A DNA stretch of 64,000 bases from Prochilodus magdalenae (Eukaryota; Chordata; Actinopteri; Characiformes; Prochilodontidae), in assembly GCA_024036415.1 (NCBI GenBank), contig JAMWET010001940.1, forward strand, positions 394,501 through 458,500. The letters are read 5' to 3'. This document shows positions 34,582 through 45,414 of the stretch, piece after piece (position 1 is the stretch's first letter; each line of letters starts with the position of its first letter). The notes under the pieces are model-generated. The model ran no database searches. It was not told where the DNA came from and worked only from the letters and a program-made list of their open reading frames with translations. The position numbers were made by a program, and so were the translations under genes.

Positions 34582-34778
34582 TATACACTCATCATTAAAA
34601 GCCTTATATAGTCACTCAGGTATAGCCATAAGGCCTGTACTTGCTTATGTCACATGCACAGCCAAGTTTGGAACTTGAATCATTCACATTTGTCACAATG
34701 GCTGACTTACCCACCAAGTTTTATTCCTGTCGGTTGATTCCTTCCGGGTGCAGCTATTTTTTTGACGATGAGTGTATA
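34582..34778. mobile_element. Tc1-type MITE inserted in a palindromic repeat
   Basis: About 197 bp with inverted ends TATACACTCATCATTAAAA and, inverted, TATACACTCATCGTCAAAA. Its inner sequence (ACTTGGTGGGTAAGTC on the minus strand) matches the left part of element T1 at 886-1649, so it is a short deletion derivative of that family. The host repeat on its left stops abruptly in GGAGGTAGTTTTAATAAAGT, where the consensus tail of that repeat would continue. Confidence 0.75.
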
Positions 34779-34841
34779 AGCATACGTACCTATATGCAAC
34801 AGTAATGTGTTCCATTTGCACTGTAGATGTGTAAGGACCTA

Positions 34842-35365
34842 CAGGGGTTGGACAATGAAACTGAAACACCTGGTTTTAGACCACAATCATTTATTAGTAT
34901 GGTGTAAGGCCTCCTTTTGCGGCCAATACAGCGTCAGTTCGTCTTGGGAATGACATATACTGCGTCCTGCACAGTGGTCAGAGGGATTGTAAGCCATTCT
35001 TCTTGCAGGATAGTGACCAGGTCACTACGTGACGCTGGTGGAGGTTCGTCCTTCTTGGTGGTATGCTGACATTACCCTGGATACCGTGACATCACAAAGA
35101 CTTGCTGTCTTGGTCACAGATGCGCCAGCAAGACGTGCACCAGCAATGTGTCCTCTTTTGAACTCTGGTATGTCACCCATAATGTTGTGTGCATTGCAAT
35201 ATTTTAAGCAAACCTGTGCTCTTACCTGCTAACTGAACCTTCACACTCTGCTCTTACTGGTGCAATGTGCGATTAATGAAGACTGGCCACCAGGCTGGTC
35301 CAATTTAGCCATGAAACATCCCACACTAAAATGACAGGTGTTTCAGTTTTATTGTCCAACCCCTG
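34842..35365 (-). mobile_element. internally deleted Tc1/mariner element, copy B
   Basis: A 524-bp copy with a perfect-looking CAGGGGTTGGACAATG end, its inverse at the right, and TA on each side. By eye it differs from copy A at a few percent of positions plus small indels near 35042-35095. It carries the same truncated transposase N terminus on the minus strand. The similarity implies recent activity of the family, probably driven by a full-length element elsewhere. Confidence 0.87.
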
Positions 35366-35574
35366 TATATGCAATAGCATGACCTGTATGTATATTGATT
35401 TTATCAAAACAAGACCTTCACAAAAGTTTACATTGTTTATTCACCTTTTGATGAGATTTTGTTCTGACAGAAACTTTGAGAATTTTAAGAGTATGGAAGC
35501 AACTAATATGTACTTTTAACATGACTTTATTCACGCAGCGATGATTTTACCATGAAAATGAGAAGTGACATATA

Positions 35575-35930
35575 AAAAGGTACATAGATCAGTTATCAGT
35601 CAAAACAATAGAACCACCTCCTTTTATCTTCACCTATTGTCCATTGTATCAGCTCCACTTACCACACGTTGTAGTTCTGCAATTACAATTATAGATTTGT
35701 TTTTCAGAATACCTTCTTAATCCATTTTTACCCTGTTCCTCAGGACCACCACAGAGCAGCTAGATAATTCTCAGCATTGCAGTGACACTGACATGGTGCT
35801 GGTGTAAGTGGATTAGACACAGCAGTGTTGCTGGAGTGTTTAAACACTGTGTCTACTCACTGCCCACTCTATTTGACACTCCTGCTATGTGTGTTCACCT
35901 TGTAGGTGTAAAGTCAGTAGAGTTGTGGCA
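35575..35930. repeat. palindromic otophysan repeat, copy 3 (partial)
   Basis: It shares AACAATAGAACCACCTCCTT, ATTCTCAGCATTGCAGTGAC, TTAGACACAGCAGTGTTGCT and CTTGTAGGTGTAAAGTCAG with copy 2, in the same order. Only the left arm and centre are present. Confidence 0.65.
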
Positions 35931-38900
35931 ACTTGCCCCTTAAGGACAATCAAACTCACTGTCTTAAACCTCATTATTGCCTTAGTCCAAAGTCACACTG
36001 GCACACCAAGTATGTAATATAATCATTACTTTCTCTTTATTGCATCATAACATACATTTTATATATTATAAATGTGGATTTGTACACTACAATCTTCATT
36101 GTAACATGTTAAAAAATATTCAGAACCAGAAAACGAAGCACTATAAACTTTTACCAAACATTTACAACATTTTATTATATATATAATGTCCCCATTAAGA
36201 AACGAAGAGCCGAAGCAAATAAAAACAAGAGTAATTTAAAAAAAGTTGTAATCATATAACAACAGAAAGAAACTAAAATGAATAGCAAGAGCACAGACAT
36301 GACACTAGTAGATCTTCTAAGAGACGAACAGAGTTACTGAGGCTAAGGGTGGGGACGCTGACCATTGCCCTCGTAACAGGTCACTCTGCTTAGTACTGAC
36401 ATCATCGTTGTTGATATTTGGCAGATGGCTGCCATCTTGTGACAAGTACGTGCTCTGAAGTGTGCACTCGTATGGCTCTTTGCCACAGCGACTTGATCTC
36501 TAAAAGAAACGTGGGATACTACAGCAAGCACAGTGGGTCATACAACAGGGTCACTGATGAGGATGGAGATTGGAGTCACTTTGATAGACCAAGACACAAT
36601 GTGTTGTTTCTATTAGATTCTATATGTCAAAAATATTCTTGACCTGTTTAATTCAGTGGGACTTCCGTTATCCCAAAGCCCTGACTGAAACCATTTTTTC
36701 CTAAATTCCTAAATGTCTACGCTCCAAATTTCGACTGAAAAAAATCCAGATTCAGCCAGATTTCTCTTAGGCTGTGTCCCAATGAGGAGCGCTGTCTAGA
36801 GCACTACTGCAGGGCACAGAATAAACTTGTTCATACATTTTCAGGATTTGTTCAACACTGGAACAGTGATCATATTCCCTGCCCGTTGGGAGCATTGAGA
36901 GCATTGTGGGTATTACATGTCTGTTATTTGTTTCTGTGCTTTCAATAGCAGAGCATTGGAAGATCATAAGACCTCTTGGCATGTTTCTGAACACCACAAA
37001 TGTCAGACCCCCAAAGATGTGCAGTACTTGGTGAAAAGGCCAGAATTCAGACATGGCTTAAATTTATTATGCCCAAGAATTCCAGTTAGGCTGGATTTGT
37101 ATTTGTCAGTCTAGAACCCTATCCATCAAGTTTCCTAGAATCTATGATTGGTATACTAATGACCACAAGTACACGGATGAACTCAATCCTGCTTTATCAA
37201 TCCCAAATCTTTCAGGACCACACTTTGGAATACAGACTGGATTAAACTAGCTGGACAGCTGTAAAGTGACAATGCAAAGGCAATCAAGCCAATACACTGT
37301 GTACACCCATCCAAACTACAGATTGGCGACAATGGAACAGAGAAGTAGGACTAAAGACTGTTTTGTTTTTTTTCTTTTTTGGGACCTAACTAATCACTGT
37401 ACATTGATGCTAGAAAACACTTAAGACAGTCTCAGCTCCGGTCCACAAGGGGGGAGCTCATCGCCCCCTTCAATGACAAGTAACATTTGGTCACTTTTGC
37501 TCCACACACGATCGTACAATCAACAACACACAAAGTCCACAGACCAATATACATTATTACATACACTATATACAGGAAACAAACAAAAATGTTGTAGTCC
37601 ACCCCAAAACTTCCGCCCTACATTTCCCTCAGGGAATGCGCTAAACGTCACTGTGATAACAGTCAAAAATATTCGGTTGCCCACTGAGAAAGTGAGCCGC
37701 ATCGCTATTATTAGTATAATTTTTGGGTGGGGGTCCTCACAGGGTGTATCAAGGTGGGCCACTTGTCTTTCCAGAAGACAGACAGACAGACAGACACACT
37801 CCCACACACACACAAACATATACATACCCTTTTCTCAGAATACCATCTCCGAACACACACAGCTGTCTACAAACACTTAGTGGCAGTGACTGGTTGCTTG
37901 TAGATGCAGGCAGCATACAGTTTTGCCAGTAGCCCAACAGCTCAGGCTAGAAGTTGCCCTTCCACACTGATCCAGGACCAGTTTTTTTTAAACACAAAGT
38001 CTACCGCTATCTAGGCTAAGAAGAAACACTGAGCTGGTCAGCAACTACAGGACAATTCTATTGAGACTATTCAACCGGCCTACCCATGCTCTGTGCACAA
38101 ACGCATTCTTCCGTAGCAGCTATTGCAAGTTCAGACGAACTTAGTTAAAAGTTAAAAACAACACAGTTTATTATTAGTTATTGCTTAATTCATGTATATA
38201 TTAGTCATCACTTTTCTTTGATTAATTTGAACGACTTCGTCTGATTATTAGGCTCCCTTCACTTCTTCAGTCATTATTATAAACTTAATTGGAATCACTG
38301 CATTATTGTTTTGCTCTCTGTGTGGACCAGAGATGGACGGCTCCCTCTTCCAGGAGTTATGCCTTTTTTTTTGTTGGAATAAGAGAATGTGTGGTGAAGA
38401 GTATTTCCACTCAAAAATAGATTCTGGGCTTGTCAAATGCTAGAGGCGCTCCAGAGTGAGCTGTGCAGCATTTGTGCAAAATCTTTTTGTGCATGTGTAA
38501 TAATTATTATAGAGTAAGAGCACACATTTTCTGACACAGAGCGGCAACAACAGCATTTCTGAACTAACCCCCGGTGCCTCATGACAACAGCACTAAATAC
38601 AACCCCCTACTGGCATTTGTGGGGTTCCATTTTGACTGGCTACTCCAGCATGTTTTTGGGAAACACACTTACCATAGCAGTGCTCAGGTTAGCTTCAGGG
38701 GCAACAAAACAATTACAGTTTTCTTCTGGAGATGCTTGTTTTTAGTCTGGTATTGCAAATTTTGCAATTAGCTTCAATGAAGAAATCAATAAAAATGAAG
38801 AATTATCCTGGGCATAGTTACAGTTACTGGGCTATGAAGAACCAAATGGGTGAACTCATTTGCTACAGGTCAGGGCAGTGCTGCAAGATACTTAACAATG

Positions 38901-39942
38901 CCAATGACAGGAGCCTATTTATTGTGGGTGAAGCATGAAAATGCCCCATCATTTGTATTTAAGCATTTAGTTTCCCCTAATAGACAGCATAAGACCATAT
39001 GTTTATTTTCAGGCCTCCATCCAGGATTTTGTTCTTGAGATATTTTGGTGGTCCAAAATGTTTTTTAGGGGGTCCCGGCCCCCTTTGGGACTCCCTGTAT
39101 TACACACTCTGTTCAAGACCTCAGCCAACAACCTAAGTGAGCAATGTTACGGTTGTACTGCCCAAGACCATGAGCTCTCTGAATGACCCGGGTGAACACG
39201 TTGGGGCAACCAATGCACAGGGGAACCATAAAGTATAGTTGTCTTTCATTTCATTTTTGAATGGAGTACATCCTCATACTTTCCAAAATCAAAGGAAGGC
39301 CCTACACCAATAATGTACTTACAGTAGCTACAAAAGAATGCGTTTGTGGGTGGAGCATGGATGCTGCACTTGCACTGACAGTGGTAGTTTTTAACAGGAT
39401 AAGCTTCTTTTTTTGTCTAAACATTCCCCAAAATACCCCAGTAGAGTGTTACATCTTATCTAAGGACACAAATACGCACACATACAGTCCTCTCACCCCC
39501 GTACACACACACACACACACACTCAAAAGTACAGATACACACTAAAACATAGACTTAACAGATCATTGCTTCAATGAAAAGCTGCAGAGGAAGCATCACC
39601 TCGAGCAACGCTCACCCCTGATTGGTCCTGCACACGAGCACTATTTCTATTCAAGACTACAATCTTTTAAAGGTCATCTTAGCATGGATGAATTAGAATA
39701 CAGCGGAAAACAGAACAGTGACAGAAAATGACGATAAAATGGAAACAATGACTTGGCTGCAAACATAGAGATTATTTCCTGTAAATTAAATAAATAAATA
39801 AATAGTGGGAGCAGCAATTAAGATGAATGGCCAAATCTGAATAGCAAAGAGTGGGCGGAGTCATAGATGAAAGGAGAGATTTATCTGAGTCATCTGATCT
39901 TTATTAATATTTAAATAAGTCTATCCAGGTAGTTCAGTCAGT

Positions 39943-39946
<4 letters not shown>

Positions 39947-40007
<61 letters not shown>
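39947..40007. repeat. (GA)n microsatellite
   Basis: About 60 bp of near-perfect GA, followed to 40080 by interrupted GA and GACA units. Confidence 0.95.
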
Positions 40008-40009
<2 letters not shown>

Positions 40010-40229
40010 AAGAAAGAATGAGAGAAGGCAGATAGAGACAGAGAGAGAAAGACAGACAGAGAGAGAGAGAGAGAGACGAGTTCTTTAAACTGTCACAGAT
40101 ACAGAGCCACAAGAGTCAAGGCATTTAGAACCATTTCCAGCTAAAGTCTGAAATGTCTGCATAATTAAAGTTACGATGTTAACAAAGTCATTCAGACTGG
40201 TCTGATGTGAAATGCTCACTTTTAGAAAA

Positions 40230-40640
40230 ACACCTCAGACTTGTTCAGTCAAACTTTTTCACAGCGGTGGTGATGAGTACCAGACATCTGAAGAGACGAA
40301 TGTCACTAAAAGCCCCCTTCCGGAAAGGTGTTATATAAGATGGTTATGAGTGTGCTGCCTGATGCCTGAACACTTCTGAAAGTTCTTCTGAGTTTTGGCC
40401 TAAACTCTAAATTTAAACCATCTAGAAGGGTACATGCTAGAGGGGTACATGCATGTGCGGTGTTTTTCAGATTTACCACTATTTTATCGACCCCTGGTCC
40501 ACATCTCCACCACTGTAAAGAAATCACGAGTTTCACATCAAACCACTCTGAATGATCCTGCTTACATTTCAACCACAAAATTATTCAGAAATGTTGAAAA
40601 ATCTATGGAATTTGGAGTTTTTAAAAATCAAATTTTCACA
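40230..40640. repeat. dispersed degenerate repeat (GTGGTGATNNGTACCAG family)
   Basis: Words such as GTGGTGATGAGTACCAGACA and TATAAGATGGTTATGAGTGT then GCTGCCTG match, imperfectly, the stretch at 748-860 (GTGGTGATAGGATCCAGGCA, then GGTTATGAATATGCTGCCTG). Related pieces occur near 3010-3110, 3540-3700 and 60450-60620. No termini were defined. Confidence 0.4.
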
Positions 40641-41800
40641 AATTCCTCCATACTCCAAATGTAGTCCAGTACATGTTAGTTAAAGAAGCTAATCTAGCTA
40701 ACATTACGTAATTCTACTTCAGTAACCATATTAAGTCAAATTGTATTGAGTCGTTCAGTATTCTCAAACAGGCTTGGTTGGCTTCTGACTCTTTATGAGC
40801 CTGACTTCTAAGTAAGAATTCAGCATCTTTGCGTAACAACTACATCTGTGGTAAGGAGTGAATTGTGTGAAGTAGACCTTTGACAAACTATTCCTTAAAA
40901 GCATTCTCGATCATGATATGAAAATGTATTTTTAAAAAATCACTTAAAATTCTATTAGATATAGTATGTACAATACTATCTTTGTAAAATACAATCTTTA
41001 AAAGTGAGATCAGATTACCGTGGCAATGACATTTTAAGACTGGTTTAGAAATAATACAATGAAATGCCACAAGTCTCGCCTTTCAAACACTCAAAGGAAA
41101 ATGAGAATGAAAAACATGGTTTAAATGGCATGACAATGAAAGGAAAAAAAAGAAAAGAAAAAAAAAATCAACAAAATATGTACCATGCAGCAGCTATCAC
41201 AGCAAACTGAATCTGTTTTCATTTTGTGCAAAAGACACAGAAAACATCTAGACATCCATGTAAGACAATCAGACATACAGATATCGTAAGCTGGATTCCT
41301 TCAAGGTCTTAAAGATTTGCCCCTGTAACATCTTCAGGAATTGGCTTACGGTTCTGGCAACAAGTGACCTCACTTCTCTTTTTCTAGTGGCTCCCGTTTC
41401 AGCAATGGCAGTTTCCCTGGATTTGAATAAACAGGCCTGTAATCGCTTCTGACTGGGCCATTTCATTGACTTTGACTTCAATGTGCAGGACAAACAGGGG
41501 TTTGAGTGCAAAGAAGGAGAGGTGTATGGAGAGAAAAAGTACCAGAGAGAGAAAGAGAGAAGGTTTTTATACCTCTCTTCCCTCTCTTTCATCACAGCGT
41601 TCTCTCCTTCTCGTCCTTCTCCCGCTCTACTTCCATACCCTGCTCTTCCTCCCTTCCAATGAAATGTTGTGCTCTGTTTCGAGATTTCTAAGGCAATGTC
41701 ACATTACAGATCCAAGAAATGTACAACATCTATACATTGTGCGATTGTGGCGGAGGGCAGGGGGGAGGGGCGTGTGAGTGTGTGTATGTGTGTGGAGTTT

Positions 41801-41913
41801 CTATAGAACTGTGGCTTCCATGACGATGGCTGGATCCTCTATGTCTGCTTTGCTCTGAACCATTCGTAGCTCCAGCTGAGCTGGGCTGGGTCTTCTGCCA
41901 GGACCTGCCATCT
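41801..41913 (-). CDS. pdxk: PDXK terminal coding exon
   Basis: A 113-nt coding part after acceptor ACTCTCAG. It reads [18 protein letters not shown], then [18 protein letters not shown] and a TAG stop at 41803-41801. Human ends [18 protein letters not shown]...ATVL, so the C terminus is complete. Confidence 0.96.
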
Positions 41914-44900
41914 CTGAGAGTAAGAGAGAGAGAGAAAGAAGGAATCAACTTATAGGAATGAAGCTTAATGGGTGGGTTTGACATGGTGAGAGACGCAAAT
42001 GATTTTTCACACTTGGCCGTGCATGTGATGTAAGGATGGGCCTCATCACTGTACAAGACTAACTCAACAGCCATGACTGCGGACATTCAGTGAGCATAAG
42101 TCATTGAACAGAGTACAAAAACTCCATACCGAGACGTCTGGCGTGTTGTGTTACCAAAATGACAGACGCCATACTGAGAGACACTACTTCTGTATGTGTA
42201 GCTCAATAAATATTGCCAGTCTCAATCTAAATGTATCATCATTTATTGTTCCTTGCAACCTTTATCCTCCTTCCCAAAAGGCAAATCCACACTTCCTTCT
42301 GGGTGCATTCTTTTGATGATGAGTGTATATGCTTTGGCCTAAAAAAGGGACACATCATGCATATACAGCATATATCATTAACACACTGTTTCCAATATTG
42401 AGTTGGACTAGCTTCAGCTTTAATAACGCCGCACATTCACTGTGGCATTGTTTTGAGAAGCTTATGCAAGGCCACAACAATTATTTCCATTAAGAGTTAA
42501 ACAGACAAACAAACAAACACACACTGTCCTTACCATGGGCATAGGAGATGGTCCTCTGAATGACATGATGCATGACCGAGAAAGTCTTCTCACATGCCGT
42601 CTGATGAAGAGAAAGGGAAGGTTATTTTTTCCACGTGTGTCTTAGAATTCACTGGTCACTACAGTGTCATTTAACATAGGGCCTGCAATTCATAATGGCA
42701 TCATAGTCATGAGAATGATGGTGTGGGTATGCGGGTGGTACCTTCAGGTCTGTGGGGTAATGATGAGTCCAGGCTAACAGCAGGGCAGCAAACAGATCAC
42801 CCGTCCCCACAAATACAGCATCTACTTTGGGTACCTCTATCCGGATCCGCTGGGTTGAGCTTGTACCATCTGGCATTACTATGGGAGAGTCATCATAAAA
42901 TTTATTAATAATACTGTATAATCAACCAACAAACATCTGTGTGTGTGAGAGGGGGCTGTTTAACTGCCAAATAAGTTAAAAATACATATCTGCATTGGTG
43001 TATGAAGTAATTAGTATATGTACAAATCAAGGCTGGATACCAAGGAAAAAGCAGAGCTGGATAAACTGGAGCTGTTGCTAATGCTTATAATGGTAGACTA
43101 TGTGCTATGATATGCTATGTGCTTAAGGTGTCAGTAAATTTTAACAGTCTAAAGGCTGTGAATGTGTTTACTGCCAGTACAGTTAGACACCTATGAATTA
43201 ATGTACGCTAACGTTCAAAGGATGTGATGGGACGATCACTAAAATTAGAGGAGTGAACTGTTAGGATCCCTAGGATCTTAATTATTTACCAAATGCCATA
43301 TTTAAATGTGTCTTTAAATTATACTTATGTATTTAAATTATACTATGTACATGTTAACTCAGTTTCATGTCACAAATCAACTAGACCAAACCATGACCAA
43401 ATGTGAACATTTACAAACTCAGGATTTACAAGCGGAAAAGATTTCCTCCATTAGAGCTAATAAATATAGAGTGTCACACAAACCAATGCGTTGGCTGCCG
43501 AGGGACACAAGGAAGCGGTCTCCAAGACGAGGGGGCAGATCAGAACTTGTGATGACCACTGTGTCCGGACCCATGTTATGGAGCAGATCCATCACCTGGA
43601 GGAAGAGAGGGAGATGTTAGACATGTAAATGTTTGAGAGCATGAATGTGTGTGTGCGTGTGTGTGTGTGTCTGTCTGTCTCTTACCTCTACTGCGTCTTT
43701 TTCTGTGCTGATATTCTTCCCCGTCAAGAGCCTAAAAAAAATGCACACATTTATTATTTACAAGCCTTTTAATGGCGTCAGTGACCAAATCCTCACTGCT
43801 AATCTCTAATTATACATTACTGTCAAAAAGACAGAAAAACCTGCCTCGTTTATTGTAAAACAATATCTCCGCCATCAGCATATTCATCACTACTTGAAGT
43901 AATAGCTTTCAGGGGCATTAAACTCTAAGACTTACCACTTAGTAACTAGGTGTATAAGAGACTGTGATTGAGAATGTTTCAAAATATGATATTCTATACA
44001 CCAATAATGTCCTAACAGTTAACATGCGACATATACTAAGCAGCCTAAATGTTCACAACAGTATATGATCTATAAGAGCAGCAGTTGCAGTTCTGTATCA
44101 GACCACCAGGAGGAGACACAGTATTACTGATGAGTAAAAGCCTCTGCTACTAAATGATGTGCAGCAGTTGAAAGACTCCTTTCTGCTGCCAGTTTTTTCC
44201 CACCAAGTCACGATTCTGCATCATGCAGATGGATCACGCACACAGGCTTACTAAAGGCATGACTCAAACTCCCCACAAAGAAAGCACATTATCATTAATT
44301 AACAAACAGAAGTTCAAAATCATTAAAGTGCTGAGCCATGAAAAGGAACACATCAGTCTACCGAGAGCGCAGATCAATGGACAACACAGAGAAAGGGGTT
44401 TAACATTTGTGCCAGGGTGACTGAAATGTCCCTTTGATGTATAGCAGCTTTGAACTGATGGACTGCAGAGTGAGCAGAGTGACAGGCGCACATGCTCTCT
44501 CTCTATCTCTCTCTCTCTTTCAATATATATATATATACTACATTTCAGGACACGCTTTTTTTCTTTTTTTTTTTTATCTGCAGGGACGTTTTTACAGACC
44601 TCAAAAGTCTTAGAAGCTGGTTTCTTTTTGCTGCTTCTTACAATCTAAATAAACACATTCAGTGATGCTGAGGTCTGGAGTCTGGGGAAATGTGCATGGC
44701 AGCCGAGGTGAGTTTGGGTAGTTGCTTGTATGAATGTATTTCTTTGAAGGTGAATACAATGTCATTGACACTGATTGGCTTTTGTTGGGAGCACACAGCT
44801 GGAACTCGGTTGATGGCCATTTTGACTGCAAATGAAATAAAACTGATCTTGGACGTTTGCACAGTCCTGTACTACTGATGTACTGTAGTTTTTATAAGAT

Positions 44901-45332
44901 AGTTTATCCTAGTTTGCATGGATAGACCTTATACAACAGATCATTATTAAAAAAATCCCCTAATTGAAATCATTTGGGTGGCATTCATTTTTTTTTTTAA
45001 ACAAACAGAATGTGAATTTGGTGTGTATATACACGGATATATACACACAGTCTGAATCATGTGCGTGTGGTGATTTTATTTTTATTCATTCATTTTTTAT
45101 TATTTCATTACCTACACCTTTATTGTCAACAGTAACAGGCATATGATGTGACTACTAATGTAATCTACTAACACTAATGCTAAAAGTGTGACACATGGAT
45201 GGTGCTGTGGTACTTACTCGGCCTCAAACTGGTTGGGGGTGATGATGTCTGCTACTGGTACAACTTTATCCTTATAGACCGGATACAGATTCTGAGGCAC
45301 ATACTAGAGGAACAGAGAGAGAGAGAGAGAGG

Positions 45333-45366
<34 letters not shown>

Positions 45367-45367
45367 C

Positions 45368-45414
<47 letters not shown>

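Larger units (their letters stand above)
35940..41800 (-). other. PDXK 3' UTR and intergenic DNA
   Basis: No coding exon is recognised on either strand. Human PDXK has a multi-kilobase 3' UTR, so much of this may be transcribed on the minus strand; an AATAAA on that strand near 36045-36040 is one possible end. Simple repeats include a (GA)n tract at 39947-40007, short CA runs near 39505-39522 and a GACA stretch near 37778-37800. Short open frames here (for example 36418-36642 and 37473-37880, plus strand) show no family signature and are left uncalled. Confidence 0.35.

Noticed and set aside
36418..36642. A 74-codon plus-strand frame with varied composition
   Set aside because: It looks protein-like in places but has no convincing splice borders, family motif or support from neighbours.
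41466..41777. A 103-codon plus-strand frame downstream of PDXK
   Set aside because: Driven by GA-rich and TC-rich sequence in the PDXK 3' region; no motif.
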